From assembly GCA_020444515.1 (NCBI GenBank), contig JAHLKX010000008.1:124001-188000 (forward strand): a DNA stretch of 64,000 bases. The letters run 5' to 3'. Each line of letters opens with the position of its first letter. Positions within the stretch are counted from its first letter, which is position 1. Of the stretch, positions 24,235 to 33,429 are shown in pieces. This stretch comes from Bacteroidota bacterium (GTDB lineage: Bacteria > Bacteroidota > Bacteroidia > Bacteroidales > JAADJA01). A program made the translations under genes and the position numbers. The notes beneath the pieces are model-generated. The model was given only the letters and a program-made list of their open reading frames with translations. It did not search any database and was not told the origin of the DNA.

Positions 24235-25605
24235 ATGATTATGGAAAACAAAGCCGATTCATTCAGAATGATCGCGAAAACCATTTCAGGGCTGGAAGAA
24301 GTGCTGGCTCGTGAACTGGAGGAACTGGGCGCCAAGCAGGTTAGGACCGTAAATCGAGGTGCGGCCTTTTTTGGAGATAAAAAACTTTTATACAAAGCCA
24401 ATTACTGTTGCCGGACAGCTTTGCGAATTCTGCAACCCATCGCTGTATTCGAAGCGGCCAATGAACAGAAATTATATGATGGCATAGGCCGCATTGATTG
24501 GTCTGAATACCTGGATATAAACGGGACATTTGCAGTGAGTGGTGTAACGACCTATTCCAACATTACCCATTCCAAATATCTGGCGCTTAAAACAAAAGAT
24601 GCCATTGCCGACCAGTTTCGTGAGAAATTCGGTAAACGACCCAATGTGAAGCTCGACAACCCGGACCTGGCCATCAATGTGCGAATTTTCCGGGATGAAT
24701 GTACTGTATCGATTGACAGCAGTGGAGATTCACTCCATAAAAGGGGTTACAGGGTAGCCACCGGCCCGGCACCCATCAGTGAAGTACTGGCCGCTGGTAT
24801 GGTGTTGCTTAGCGGTTGGGACGGAACAACAAACTTTATTGACCCCATGTGCGGATCAGGAACCATTCCCATAGAGGCCGGGTTGATCGCATGCCATATT
24901 CCACCCGGCTCTTTCCGGGAAGAATACAGTTTCAAACACTGGAATAATTATGAACCCGAACTCTGGGAAGAAGTGAGATTAGATGCAGAAGCCAAACGCA
25001 AAAATGAAATTCCTGGTAAAATCATTGGATCTGACTGGTCAGGACGAGTATTACAAACTGCCCGCGAGAATGTGCGATCAGCAGGATTGGAACACGTTGT
25101 AAAACTGGGAGTGGATTTTATACGGGACACCATTCCTCCTGAAGGCAAGGGCATTATGATTTCCAATCCACCTTATGGCGAACGGATAAAACCACATGAT
25201 ATTGAAAAACTTTATAGTGAGATTGGAGATTCTCTGAAAAAAAACTTTACGGGTTATTCAGCCTGGATTATCAGTTCACATAAGGAAGCCATGAAGCATG
25301 TAGGACTAAGGCCCTCTAGAAACCTCACTGTTTTTAATGGTCAACTCGAATGTCGGCTTGCTTGTTTTGAAATGTATGAAGGATCCAAGAAGGATCAATA
25401 CCTGTGGGAAAATGAGGAACAACCCTCTAAAAAATCATTTGGCAAACCTGATCACAGGCCTTCCGGAAAGAGTTTTGATAAGCCTAAAAAGGAATTTCAC
25501 AGAAAGGAAAGAAATTACAGGGAAAAAAATCGAAATGAAAGACCGGATAACCAAAACAGACACTCAGGAAACAAGAGAAATAGAGGCAACCGAAATACAA
25601 ATTGA
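24235..25605 (+). CDS. THUMP-domain class I RNA methyltransferase (RlmL N-half-like)
   Basis: 456 residues. An N-terminal ferredoxin-like/THUMP RNA-binding part covers about 1-165 (KTISGLEEVLARELEELGA; INVRIFRDECTVSIDSSG). It is followed by a Rossmann methyltransferase with the AdoMet loop DPMCGSGTIPIEAG (203-216) and the catalytic NPPYGERI near 309. The family makes N2-methylguanosine in 23S rRNA (RlmL) or tRNA; which substrate applies is not decidable here. The last 70 residues are a Lys/Arg/Asn-rich disordered tail, common in Bacteroidota RNA-binding proteins. ATG 24241 is an alternative start. pfkA follows 16 bases later. Confidence 0.9.
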   Translation: MIMENKADSFRMIAKTISGLEEVLARELEELGAKQVRTVNRGAAFFGDKKLLYKANYCCRTALRILQPIAVFEAANEQKLYDGIGRIDWSEYLDINGTFAVSGVTTYSNITHSKYLALKTKDAIADQFREKFGKRPNVKLDNPDLAINVRIFRDECTVSIDSSGDSLHKRGYRVATGPAPISEVLAAGMVLLSGWDGTTNFIDPMCGSGTIPIEAGLIACHIPPGSFREEYSFKHWNNYEPELWEEVRLDAEAKRKNEIPGKIIGSDWSGRVLQTARENVRSAGLEHVVKLGVDFIRDTIPPEGKGIMISNPPYGERIKPHDIEKLYSEIGDSLKKNFTGYSAWIISSHKEAMKHVGLRPSRNLTVFNGQLECRLACFEMYEGSKKDQYLWENEEQPSKKSFGKPDHRPSGKSFDKPKKEFHRKERNYREKNRNERPDNQNRHSGNKRNRGNRNTN

Positions 25606-25621
25606 TTGAATTAATCCTGTT

Positions 25622-26602
25622 ATGACTAAATTAAAAAAAATTGGTGTACTGACTTCTGGTGGTGATGCTCCCGGGATGAATGCTTGTATCCGTGCAGTCG
25701 TTCGCACTGGCTTGCATCATGGATTGGAAGTAATCGGCATTCGTGCAGGCTATAATGGATTGATCCATGACGATTTCATCAGTTTCCAAAGCCAGGATGT
25801 TTCCAATATAATCCAGCGGGGGGGCACTATATTAAAAACTGCACGCAGTAAGGAGTTTATGAGTGCTGAGGGAAGAAAACAGGCCTTTAAAAACATACAG
25901 AAACATGAACTCGACGGATTGATTGTGATTGGTGGTAATGGAACATTTACCGGGGCCAATATTTTTATCAGGGAGTTTGATTTCCCCATCATGGGAGCAC
26001 CTGGCACCATTGACAATGATCTTTTTGGCACCGACAATACCATTGGATACGATACAGCCCTCAACACTGTGATGGAAGCAGTTGATAAGATCAGAGATAC
26101 AGCCGATTCGCACAACCGCCTCTTTTTTATTGAGGTAATGGGTCGTGATGCCGGATTTATTGCTCTCCGAAGTGGTATTGCAGGCGGAGCAGAAGATATC
26201 CTTATCCCTGAAACAGTAACCTATATTGATGAACTGGTTGAAATCCTGGAAAAAGGATTTTTACGAAATAAAAAATCGGGGATCATCATTGTTGCCGAAG
26301 GTGATGATGCCGGAGGAGCCTTTGAAGTTGCTGCCAAAGTCAAGGAAAAGTACGATCATTTTGATACCCGGGTAACCGTCCTGGGACATATTCAACGGGG
26401 AGGCTCACCTTCATCCGCCGATCGCATTCTTGCCAGTGCCCTTGGATATGCAGCGGTTAATGGCTTGGTAAATGGCCGCAGGGGTGAAATGGTAGGGGTT
26501 GTCAACAAAGAAATCACTTACACCCCTTTTGAAAAGGCTATCAAACACAATAAAAAAATACGGACTGACCTACTGGATATGGCAAGAATCCTGTCATCAT
26601 AA
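25622..26602 (+). CDS. pfkA: ATP-dependent 6-phosphofructokinase
   Basis: 326 residues, the usual length. The ATP-binding loop is SGGDAPGMNACIR (12-24), then GGNGTFTGA, and the catalytic TIDND (129-133, with Asp131 as the base). Fructose-6-phosphate-contacting EVMGRDAGFIAL and HIQRGGSPSSADRI are present. The Gly residue in GGNGTF, rather than a basic substitution, fits an ATP-using enzyme rather than a PPi-using one. It controls entry into glycolysis. It is flanked closely by the THUMP gene and priA (8 bases) on the same strand. Confidence 0.96.
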   Translation: MTKLKKIGVLTSGGDAPGMNACIRAVVRTGLHHGLEVIGIRAGYNGLIHDDFISFQSQDVSNIIQRGGTILKTARSKEFMSAEGRKQAFKNIQKHELDGLIVIGGNGTFTGANIFIREFDFPIMGAPGTIDNDLFGTDNTIGYDTALNTVMEAVDKIRDTADSHNRLFFIEVMGRDAGFIALRSGIAGGAEDILIPETVTYIDELVEILEKGFLRNKKSGIIIVAEGDDAGGAFEVAAKVKEKYDHFDTRVTVLGHIQRGGSPSSADRILASALGYAAVNGLVNGRRGEMVGVVNKEITYTPFEKAIKHNKKIRTDLLDMARILSS

Positions 26603-26610
26603 CAAACACT

Positions 26611-29106
26611 ATGGAGCGGAAAACGCTTTTTGCTGATGTCATATTACCCCTGCCAGTAAAAGGATCTTTTACATACCGGGTTCCTTATGAAATGAATGAT
26701 TCCATTGAACGATGGCGAAGGGTGGTCGTTCAATTTGGCAAAAAGAAAATTTACACCGCCATTGTTGTGAACATCCATGAAACGCCTCCCAAAGGATACA
26801 TGGTGAAATATATCCTCTCCTTGTTGGATGAAAAACCGGTAATGAATGAGATCCAGTTTAGATTCTGGCAATGGATTTCAAATTATTATATGTGCGAAAC
26901 AGGTGAAGTGATGAATGTCGCTATTCCCTCAGCCTTGAAACTAGCCAGCGAAACAAGGATTACCCTTGATCCTTCTTTTGATCGAAACCTTGAAGGCCTC
27001 AATGAAAAGGAATACCTGATTACGGAGGCTCTGGATATTCAGAAAAAACTCACCCTCACCGAAGTTGAAAATATCATTGAGCAAAAAAAAGTAATCCCGG
27101 TCATAAAAGGACTGATCGAAAAAAAAGTGGTTATCCTTGAGGAGGAATTGCAACATCGCTATAAACCCAGGTCCGAAACTTTTATTTCCCTTCGTGCATC
27201 ATTCAGGAATGAGGCAACCCTCCAACAATTATTCACTGAACTTGAAAAAAGAGCATTCCGGCAACTCGAGGTATTGATGGCATGGATCAGCATGTCCGGT
27301 TTCGAATCTGGAACCACCAAAAAGATCAGTAAAACGCAATTACTGGCCAGGGTAAAAAATGGAACCTCGGCCCTCAATGCCTTGATTGATAAAGGCGTTT
27401 TTGAAACGAACAAGCAAACTGTCAGCCGACTGGAAACATTTGAAGCAGAAGCCCAACCCGATGAAATAGAATTATCATTGGATCAGGCCTATGCATTGCA
27501 GGAAATTCGATCAGGCCTGGATCAATCATCGGTCGTTTTATTTCATGGCGTTACCTCCAGTGGTAAAACAGAAATTTACATTCAGCTCATCCATGAAATG
27601 CTGAAAAAGGGAAAGCAAGTTTTATATCTTCTTCCTGAAATTGCGCTAACAACGCAGATCATCAACAGATTGCGAAAATATTTTGGTGACAAGGTCGGCG
27701 TTTATCATTCAAAACACAATGAACAGGAGCGGGTTGAGATCTGGAAAAGTGTTCAAAATGCCGGACTGAAAAGTGACAAAGTTGAAAAATACCAGGTGAT
27801 CTTAGGACCACGATCAGCAATATTCCTACCCTTTTCGAATCTTGGTTTAATCATCGTTGATGAAGAGCATGATCATTCCTATAAACAATTCGATCCGGCC
27901 CCAAGATATCTTGCTCGTGATGCTGCCATCTATTTGGCATCCCTCCATAAAGCCAAAACCCTGCTTGGAACTGCCACGCCCTCTATTGAAAGTTATTTCA
28001 ATGCCAAAACCGGTAAATATGCATTGGTTGAACTTGATAAACGTTATGGTGATATCCTGTTGCCTGAGATCTTCACAGCAGATGTAAAGCAGGAAACCCG
28101 GTATAAAACCATGAAAGCCCATTTCAGCAACCTCCTCATGGAACACATCACAGCAGCACTGGAAAAAAAGGAACAGGTGATCCTGTTTCAGAACCGGCGG
28201 GGATTTTCTCTGCGGCTCATGTGTGACACCTGTAACTGGATGCCGGAATGCAAAAATTGTGATGTGACCCTGATTTACCATAAGCATAACAATCAACTGA
28301 AATGTCATTATTGTGGCTATAGCAGAAAAGTTCCTGAACGCTGCGATTCATGCGGAAGTACACACCTGACCATGAAAGGATTTGGCACCGAAAAAATTGA
28401 AGATGATCTTTCCATTATTTTTCCAGATGCCCGTATCAAGCGTATGGACCTTGATACCACCCGTTCGAAGTTTGCCTACCAGACCATCATCAATGATTTT
28501 GAAAACCGAAGAATCGATATCCTGGTCGGAACCCAGATGGTAACCAAGGGGCTCGATTTCGATAATGTTAGTGTGGTTGGAATCATGAATGCCGACAACA
28601 TGATCAGCTTCCCGGATTTTCGATCTTATGAGCGAAGCTTTCAGCAAATGGCCCAGGTCAGTGGACGGGCAGGACGAAAAACCAGGCAGGGCAAAGTGAT
28701 TATCCAAACGTGGAATCCCTACCAGACTGTGATTCAGGATGTGATCCGAAATGATTATCAGGCCATGTACAATAGCCAGATCCTGGAAAGACGTAATTTT
28801 AAGTATCCGCCATTTTACCGGTTAATCAACCTGAGCCTGAAACACAGGGATGCCAGGAAATTGAATGATGGTGCCCGTGAACTGGCTATTCTTTTGCGGG
28901 AAGCACTTGGGAAAAGGGTGCTCGGACCTGAATATCCCCTGGTAGCACGAATCAAAAACCTGTATATAAAAAATATCCTGATCAAGCTGGAGCGTGATGA
29001 AAATTTATCAGACAATAAAATCCTGATCCAAAAGATCATCGATCAATTTCGAGGTGAAGCCATTTATAAATCCATCCGTGTGCAAATAGATGTGGATCCG
29101 GTTTAA
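26611..29106 (+). CDS. priA: Primosomal replication restart helicase PriA
   Basis: 831 residues. The N-terminal DNA-binding domain contains LPVKGSFTYRVP and the RVVVQFGKKKIY element. The helicase core has Walker A GVTSSGKTEIY near 313-323 and the Walker B DEEH (VDEEHDHSYKQ) near 415. The zinc-binding segment with paired cysteines lies at about 536-586 (CDTCNWMPECKNCD; CHYC; CDSC). Helicase motifs V/VI follow as GTQMVTKGLDF and QVSGRAGR. Restarts stalled replication forks. The stop is followed by a 530-base gap described at 29222. Confidence 0.96.
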   Translation: MERKTLFADVILPLPVKGSFTYRVPYEMNDSIERWRRVVVQFGKKKIYTAIVVNIHETPPKGYMVKYILSLLDEKPVMNEIQFRFWQWISNYYMCETGEVMNVAIPSALKLASETRITLDPSFDRNLEGLNEKEYLITEALDIQKKLTLTEVENIIEQKKVIPVIKGLIEKKVVILEEELQHRYKPRSETFISLRASFRNEATLQQLFTELEKRAFRQLEVLMAWISMSGFESGTTKKISKTQLLARVKNGTSALNALIDKGVFETNKQTVSRLETFEAEAQPDEIELSLDQAYALQEIRSGLDQSSVVLFHGVTSSGKTEIYIQLIHEMLKKGKQVLYLLPEIALTTQIINRLRKYFGDKVGVYHSKHNEQERVEIWKSVQNAGLKSDKVEKYQVILGPRSAIFLPFSNLGLIIVDEEHDHSYKQFDPAPRYLARDAAIYLASLHKAKTLLGTATPSIESYFNAKTGKYALVELDKRYGDILLPEIFTADVKQETRYKTMKAHFSNLLMEHITAALEKKEQVILFQNRRGFSLRLMCDTCNWMPECKNCDVTLIYHKHNNQLKCHYCGYSRKVPERCDSCGSTHLTMKGFGTEKIEDDLSIIFPDARIKRMDLDTTRSKFAYQTIINDFENRRIDILVGTQMVTKGLDFDNVSVVGIMNADNMISFPDFRSYERSFQQMAQVSGRAGRKTRQGKVIIQTWNPYQTVIQDVIRNDYQAMYNSQILERRNFKYPPFYRLINLSLKHRDARKLNDGARELAILLREALGKRVLGPEYPLVARIKNLYIKNILIKLERDENLSDNKILIQKIIDQFRGEAIYKSIRVQIDVDPV

Positions 29107-29221
29107 TACCAACGTTTTAAAAAATATAAAGTCAATGGATCATCCGGTTCAGAATGACGATAAAAGAATTAACCAGGTCAGTGAATGTTTTTAAGAGGTA
29201 TTTTAAGAAACGATATTAAGA

Positions 29222-29554
29222 TTATTGCTTCGAAAGGCTGATAACTGTGCTGCCGCCGTTCCAAATTTTTGTGACAAGATCATCACAGGTTCCGTCACCA
29301 AAATCAATCGTTGCGGACAGATCTCCATTTTTATAAAATTCAATCGTCCCGACTACGAGGTATTTGCAATCATCTGTTTTTACAAGCGGATTGGAAATAA
29401 TCTTCTCAAAATCGCCCGAGCCGTTAAAGGTAAGATCGGCATCAAGACTTTTCAGTTCATCACCAAAAGTATCTTTTTCATTTTATTGACAGAAAGTCAT
29501 TGTTATCACTAAGCCAATAAAAACGACAGTGAAAGGGATCATGAAGTTCTTCAA
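29222..29554 (-). pseudogene. Lipoprotein relic interrupted by an in-frame TAA
   Basis: On the minus strand one frame reads as a lipoprotein. A TTG (29554) or ATG (29542) opens a signal peptide with VVFIGLVITMTFC as hydrophobic core and lipobox-like cysteine. One codon later comes TAA (29483-29485), and the same frame continues for 86 residues to TAA at 29222. The continuation has FNGSGDFEKIISNPLV, a Cys, then GTIEFYKNG and SATIDFGDGTCDD, the pattern of a C-terminal domain seen in Bacteroidota lipoproteins. The 530-base gap between priA and the DUF4340 gene otherwise holds nothing recognised. A plus-strand open frame over the same bases (29225-29512) has no protein-like character. Confidence 0.6.
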
Positions 29555-29639
29555 GTAAATAGTGGTTTCATTTATTTTTTAAAATATAAAAAATATTCTG
29601 GGATAGCTATTAAAGTCCACAATATCTTTTTCCGATCAA

Positions 29640-30704
29640 CTATTCTGAACGATTGTCATCAAGAAAATAGGATAACGAGTGCAACACTTTATCGAACACG
29701 TAATACTGGATCAATACAAAGTCCCGGTCATCATTGACCAGAGCGTACAACCGGTCAACATCATAAACATAAACATTGCCTTCAATATCCTCCAGGCGAT
29801 TGTCATTGGCCTTAAAAAAAGTTTTAATGGAGGTGGTATCGCCACTTTCATCTATCAGGGTCACAATATCTTTCGGCGTTGAGGAGGTAATGGAATCCAC
29901 TCTTTCCGGATCCATATCATCCAGCAATGCCTCATAACGAATATCATTGAAGGCGGTCAGGAAATTCAGGACCCTGAGGGTATCATAGCGCTTAACAGGT
30001 TGGTTGTCAATCAATGAAATGAGTTGGATATGATCATCTCCATTGATTACCTTGAATGATTCGGATGGATTTTCCGGATTTTCAACAATCACCTCCTGAA
30101 TATCATACAATTTAGTCTTAAAAACGACATGATCACGCCAATCTTTTTCGAAGGTAGAATATCGGGGTGCCACGAACCCCCTGAATCCGAGCAGGTGCAC
30201 AACAAATGGAACATCAGCTCCTTCCATGAGCATGAATGTACCCATATTGTCAGCTGTTGCCCCACCTACATAATAGGTTTTGGTCAGTTTTTCGTGTGGA
30301 AAAAGTTTGATCCGGTCAAATAAGTTGATGCGGTAAACTTCCTGGTAAACCTCCACTTTGATTGATTGAGCAGCCAGTTGGGAGATTACAATGTTATGTG
30401 CTTTATTGGGAACGGGGTATTTTGCTGCCAGGTTTTTCATTGTTTCAAGTAGTAAACGAATTCCTGACATGCGCGCCTTGTAGTTGTCATTAACAGTCCA
30501 CTCACCTGTTCCAACCTTCTTAAGCAGGACACTCCTGTTCTTTTTATCAGCGAGGAATACTTTGGTGATTGATGCGGTATCTTTAACAGCAAATCCTTTG
30601 ACATCACTTCCGAATGTGGTGCTTCGATTATTGCTAACCAGGAAGGCAGCAATGATCGCGAGCACAACTACAACAATGAGGATGATCCTGTTTTTTCTAT
30701 TCAT
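29640..30704 (-). CDS. DUF4340 domain protein of the gldFG operon
   Basis: 354 residues. A single N-terminal membrane anchor (IILIVVVVLAIIAAFLV, residues 7-23) is followed by a periplasmic region with DUF4340 character: GSDVKGFAVKDTASITKVFLADKK and TGEWTVNDNYKARMSGIRLLLETM. DUF4340 genes recur behind gldG in this phylum. It starts one base after gldG ends, so it belongs to the gldF-gldG operon and probably acts with that transporter. Molecular role unknown. Confidence 0.85.
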   Translation of the reverse strand: MNRKNRIILIVVVVLAIIAAFLVSNNRSTTFGSDVKGFAVKDTASITKVFLADKKNRSVLLKKVGTGEWTVNDNYKARMSGIRLLLETMKNLAAKYPVPNKAHNIVISQLAAQSIKVEVYQEVYRINLFDRIKLFPHEKLTKTYYVGGATADNMGTFMLMEGADVPFVVHLLGFRGFVAPRYSTFEKDWRDHVVFKTKLYDIQEVIVENPENPSESFKVINGDDHIQLISLIDNQPVKRYDTLRVLNFLTAFNDIRYEALLDDMDPERVDSITSSTPKDIVTLIDESGDTTSIKTFFKANDNRLEDIEGNVYVYDVDRLYALVNDDRDFVLIQYYVFDKVLHSLSYFLDDNRSE

Positions 30705-30705
30705 T

Positions 30706-32490
30706 TTAGGTATACTTTCTTTTTCTGATAAAATACATAACGACTCCCAGCAGCAGAATTACAAGTACCGGCAAAAGAGTATTCAATACCTGCCACCGGA
30801 CCCGTTCCTCATTTACTTTGGGTCGGTCAAGCAGGCGGAGTTTTAGTTCCCTTGATCGGATGGAGATTAATCCGTCCTCTTCTGTCAGATAATTTATAGC
30901 ATTGAGAATAAATTCTTTGTTTCCAAAGGTCTGATTCGTATAACGATCAAAACCCAGTGGATAGGGCATCGGTCGATCACCTGAAAGTCGCAATTGATTT
31001 TTGATTATATCCCCATCAGCTACAATGAGCATCCGGCTGGGTCTTCCTTCTTCTACAAAACTGATCTCTTCACTGTCGCGTATCTCGGGCGGTACCCTGT
31101 TGGTAAAAAGGGAATTGAATCTTCCTTCGAGCAAAACAGCCAGGGGAATATCCTGTTTATTATACAGTCGCTTGTCGGGCTCCTGATCAATGATATCAAG
31201 GCTAATGAGAACAGGGGTATTCACCGTGCGTGCATATTTTGATGAAGTCAGTAAAATCGTCTTTTTAATCCCGGGAACCTTTACCGTATCAATGCTGCTA
31301 ATGAACTCCGTTTTGATTGCATTCAAATTTTTCACGATGGGATGATCGATCATCGGGGTAATGACCGGAAAATAATACCAGGGGAAAAAATCGAATTGGG
31401 GCGCCCCTCCTACTTCTCCCGTCCTGACAGGTATTGGCAGGCAGGCAAGATCCATCACCAGATTGGTATTCAACCTGACACCATACTGGAAAAGCTGATC
31501 GTTGATCTTAACATCATGAATGATACCAATGGTAGAACTATTCTCAAGACTGTCCATACTGGCGAACACCGGGTCAATGAGCCATAATACACTTCCACCC
31601 CGCATGATAAACTGATCCAGAATAAACTTATCCTTTTCTGAAAAAGCAGAATCAGGTTTGGCAATGATAAGGGTGTTGAATTTATTTCGAACAACGATAG
31701 AACCGTCTTCATTTTCTTCACGTTCTGTAAGACTGTTGAGCTGACCATTGATCGACAACCTTTCAACCTGGTAGTATTCCTGTAAACTTCTCGCTATATC
31801 AGCCGTTTCGAGCGGACTGAGTTCACCGTGCCCTTCGATAAAAGCCACCCTGGGTTTTTGATTGGCTGTTAACCTGCTGATGGTGTTGGCCAGATTAAAT
31901 TCGAGATTTTGAATGGAGTTATTGAGAACCTCCTCCGGTGGCACACCCATTTGTGAAACCAATAGTTCTATGGGCAACTCTTTTCCCCTGTAACTCGCAA
32001 TGGCTCCCGGGAAAATAATCTGCTGACTCGATCCTTCATTGGTTTTAACCTGAAGATCCGTGGGATTCAGACCCCTTTCCATCAGGCGCTGGTATACAGC
32101 ATTTCGCTCAGCCGGATCATCGCTCTCAGAAGGATTGATGAATTCATATTGCAGGTTATCCGAATATGCCCGGAACTGATCCAGCATTTCTTTGGTCTCA
32201 CGTCGTAAACGTTTAAAGCCGGCCGGGAAATCGCCTTCAAGGTATACCTGGAAAAATACCACATCATCAAGCTCGCGAAGCAACTTTTTGGTTTGATCCG
32301 AGAGGGTGTATCGTTTCTCGGCGGTTAAATCAAACCGGGTAAAAACATAATAACCGATCACATTAACAAGAACGATGATCACAAGGCCTACTCCTAACTG
32401 GAATATGTTATTCCGTTTCATATCCCGCTTTTTATCACCGGTCCTGGTAATTTCTTTTTGTTCGCTTTTATGATGTGATTGATCTACCAT
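30706..32490 (-). CDS. gldG: Gliding-associated ABC component GldG
   Basis: 594 residues. The N-terminal membrane helix (FQLGVGLVIIVLVNVIGYYVF, about 30-50) leads into a large periplasmic domain of the ABC-type uncharacterised/GldG family (TKKLLRELDDVVFFQVYLEG; RVAFIEGHGELSPLE; GSVLWLIDPV). The C-terminus has a second helix (VLNTLLPVLVILLLGVVMYFI) and a basic end. In Flavobacterium, GldA (ATPase), GldF and GldG form one transporter needed for gliding. The start overlaps the end of gldF by 7 bases. Non-gliding relatives also carry these genes, so motility is not proven. Confidence 0.9.
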   Translation of the reverse strand: MVDQSHHKSEQKEITRTGDKKRDMKRNNIFQLGVGLVIIVLVNVIGYYVFTRFDLTAEKRYTLSDQTKKLLRELDDVVFFQVYLEGDFPAGFKRLRRETKEMLDQFRAYSDNLQYEFINPSESDDPAERNAVYQRLMERGLNPTDLQVKTNEGSSQQIIFPGAIASYRGKELPIELLVSQMGVPPEEVLNNSIQNLEFNLANTISRLTANQKPRVAFIEGHGELSPLETADIARSLQEYYQVERLSINGQLNSLTEREENEDGSIVVRNKFNTLIIAKPDSAFSEKDKFILDQFIMRGGSVLWLIDPVFASMDSLENSSTIGIIHDVKINDQLFQYGVRLNTNLVMDLACLPIPVRTGEVGGAPQFDFFPWYYFPVITPMIDHPIVKNLNAIKTEFISSIDTVKVPGIKKTILLTSSKYARTVNTPVLISLDIIDQEPDKRLYNKQDIPLAVLLEGRFNSLFTNRVPPEIRDSEEISFVEEGRPSRMLIVADGDIIKNQLRLSGDRPMPYPLGFDRYTNQTFGNKEFILNAINYLTEEDGLISIRSRELKLRLLDRPKVNEERVRWQVLNTLLPVLVILLLGVVMYFIRKRKYT

Positions 32491-33221
32491 TTTCTGCTTT
32501 CGATGGAAGTTTTGGTTAAAAGGATAAACAGAACGATTACACTCAGAAAATAGATCAGATCACGGGTATCCACAACGCCCCGGCTGATGGCTGCATAGTG
32601 GGCATTGATTCCCAGGGTTTTGACCAGTAAATCCAGATTGCCAAACAGATCCAGATTGTAAATAAAATCAAATCCTATATAAATAAACCCGCACAAAATA
32701 ATACCAAGGATAAATGAAATGATCTGGTTTTCAGTGATAGAACTGGCAAATAAACCAATGGATACGAATGAAGCGCCAAGGAATAAAAGCCCAAGATAAG
32801 ATCCCCACATACCTCCCATATCTATATTACCCCTGGGAAACCCCAATTGATAAACCGAAAAGAAATAAACCAATGTCGGGATTATGGAAATAATAACGAG
32901 TGTTAATCCGGCAAAATATTTAGCCAGGATCACCTGAATATCGGTCAGGGGACGGGTCATAAGAAGTTCAATTGTTCCGCTTTTCTTTTCCTCTGCAAAA
33001 AACCGCATGGTAATGGCGGGAATAAGAAATAAAAAAACAAAGGGTGCAACCTGAAAAAGACCGTCGATGCTGGCATAACCAAAATCAAGGATATTGGTTT
33101 CGATGGGAAACACCCACAAAAATAATCCATTGACCAGCAGGAAAACTGAAATGACAATGTATCCCAGTAATGAGTTCAGAAAACCTTTAACCTCTTTCCA
33201 GTATAAAACAACCATGCTCAT
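32484..33221 (-). CDS. gldF: Gliding-associated ABC permease GldF
   Basis: 245 residues with six membrane segments. The N-terminal half has WKEVKGFLNSLLGYIVISVFLL, then MRFFAEEKKSGTIELLMTRPLTDIQVILAKYFAGL, the conserved cytoplasmic loop of ABC-2-type permeases of this family. The longest frame begins with a TTG at 33266, but the 15 additional residues are not family-like; ATG 33221 (or 33215) is preferred. Followed by gldG with a 7-base overlap. No gldA ATPase is in the window; the ABC ATPase at 19823 pairs with a different permease. Confidence 0.9.
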   Translation of the reverse strand: MSMVVLYWKEVKGFLNSLLGYIVISVFLLVNGLFLWVFPIETNILDFGYASIDGLFQVAPFVFLFLIPAITMRFFAEEKKSGTIELLMTRPLTDIQVILAKYFAGLTLVIISIIPTLVYFFSVYQLGFPRGNIDMGGMWGSYLGLLFLGASFVSIGLFASSITENQIISFILGIILCGFIYIGFDFIYNLDLFGNLDLLVKTLGINAHYAAISRGVVDTRDLIYFLSVIVLFILLTKTSIESRKW

Positions 33222-33381
33222 TCCAATAAGCGGCAAAGCTATATAATTTTGGCTTTGATCCGGCAATTGTGAAATACTTACGATGGCAGGATCAGAATAT
33301 TGTATTATTTAGATAATTTATAGATTATTCATTTTAAAGCGAAAAAAACACGGTTTTCTGGATAATTCAAAAATGTATATC

Positions 33382-33389
33382 TAAATTTG
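33382..33389 (+). promoter_or_regulatory. -7 element of the dihydroorotate-dehydrogenase-like gene
   Basis: TAAATTTG matches TAnnTTTG exactly, 40 bases before the ATG; no clear TTG at -33. Confidence 0.4.
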
Positions 33390-33429
33390 CCGGGAGTAGT
33401 TTCTTTTAAGAAAACGAATCCATAAAAGC

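Noticed and set aside
29225-29512. Plus-strand open frame of 95 codons in the priA-DUF4340 gap
   Set aside because: It has no protein-like features and lies antisense to a minus-strand lipoprotein relic that explains the lack of stops.
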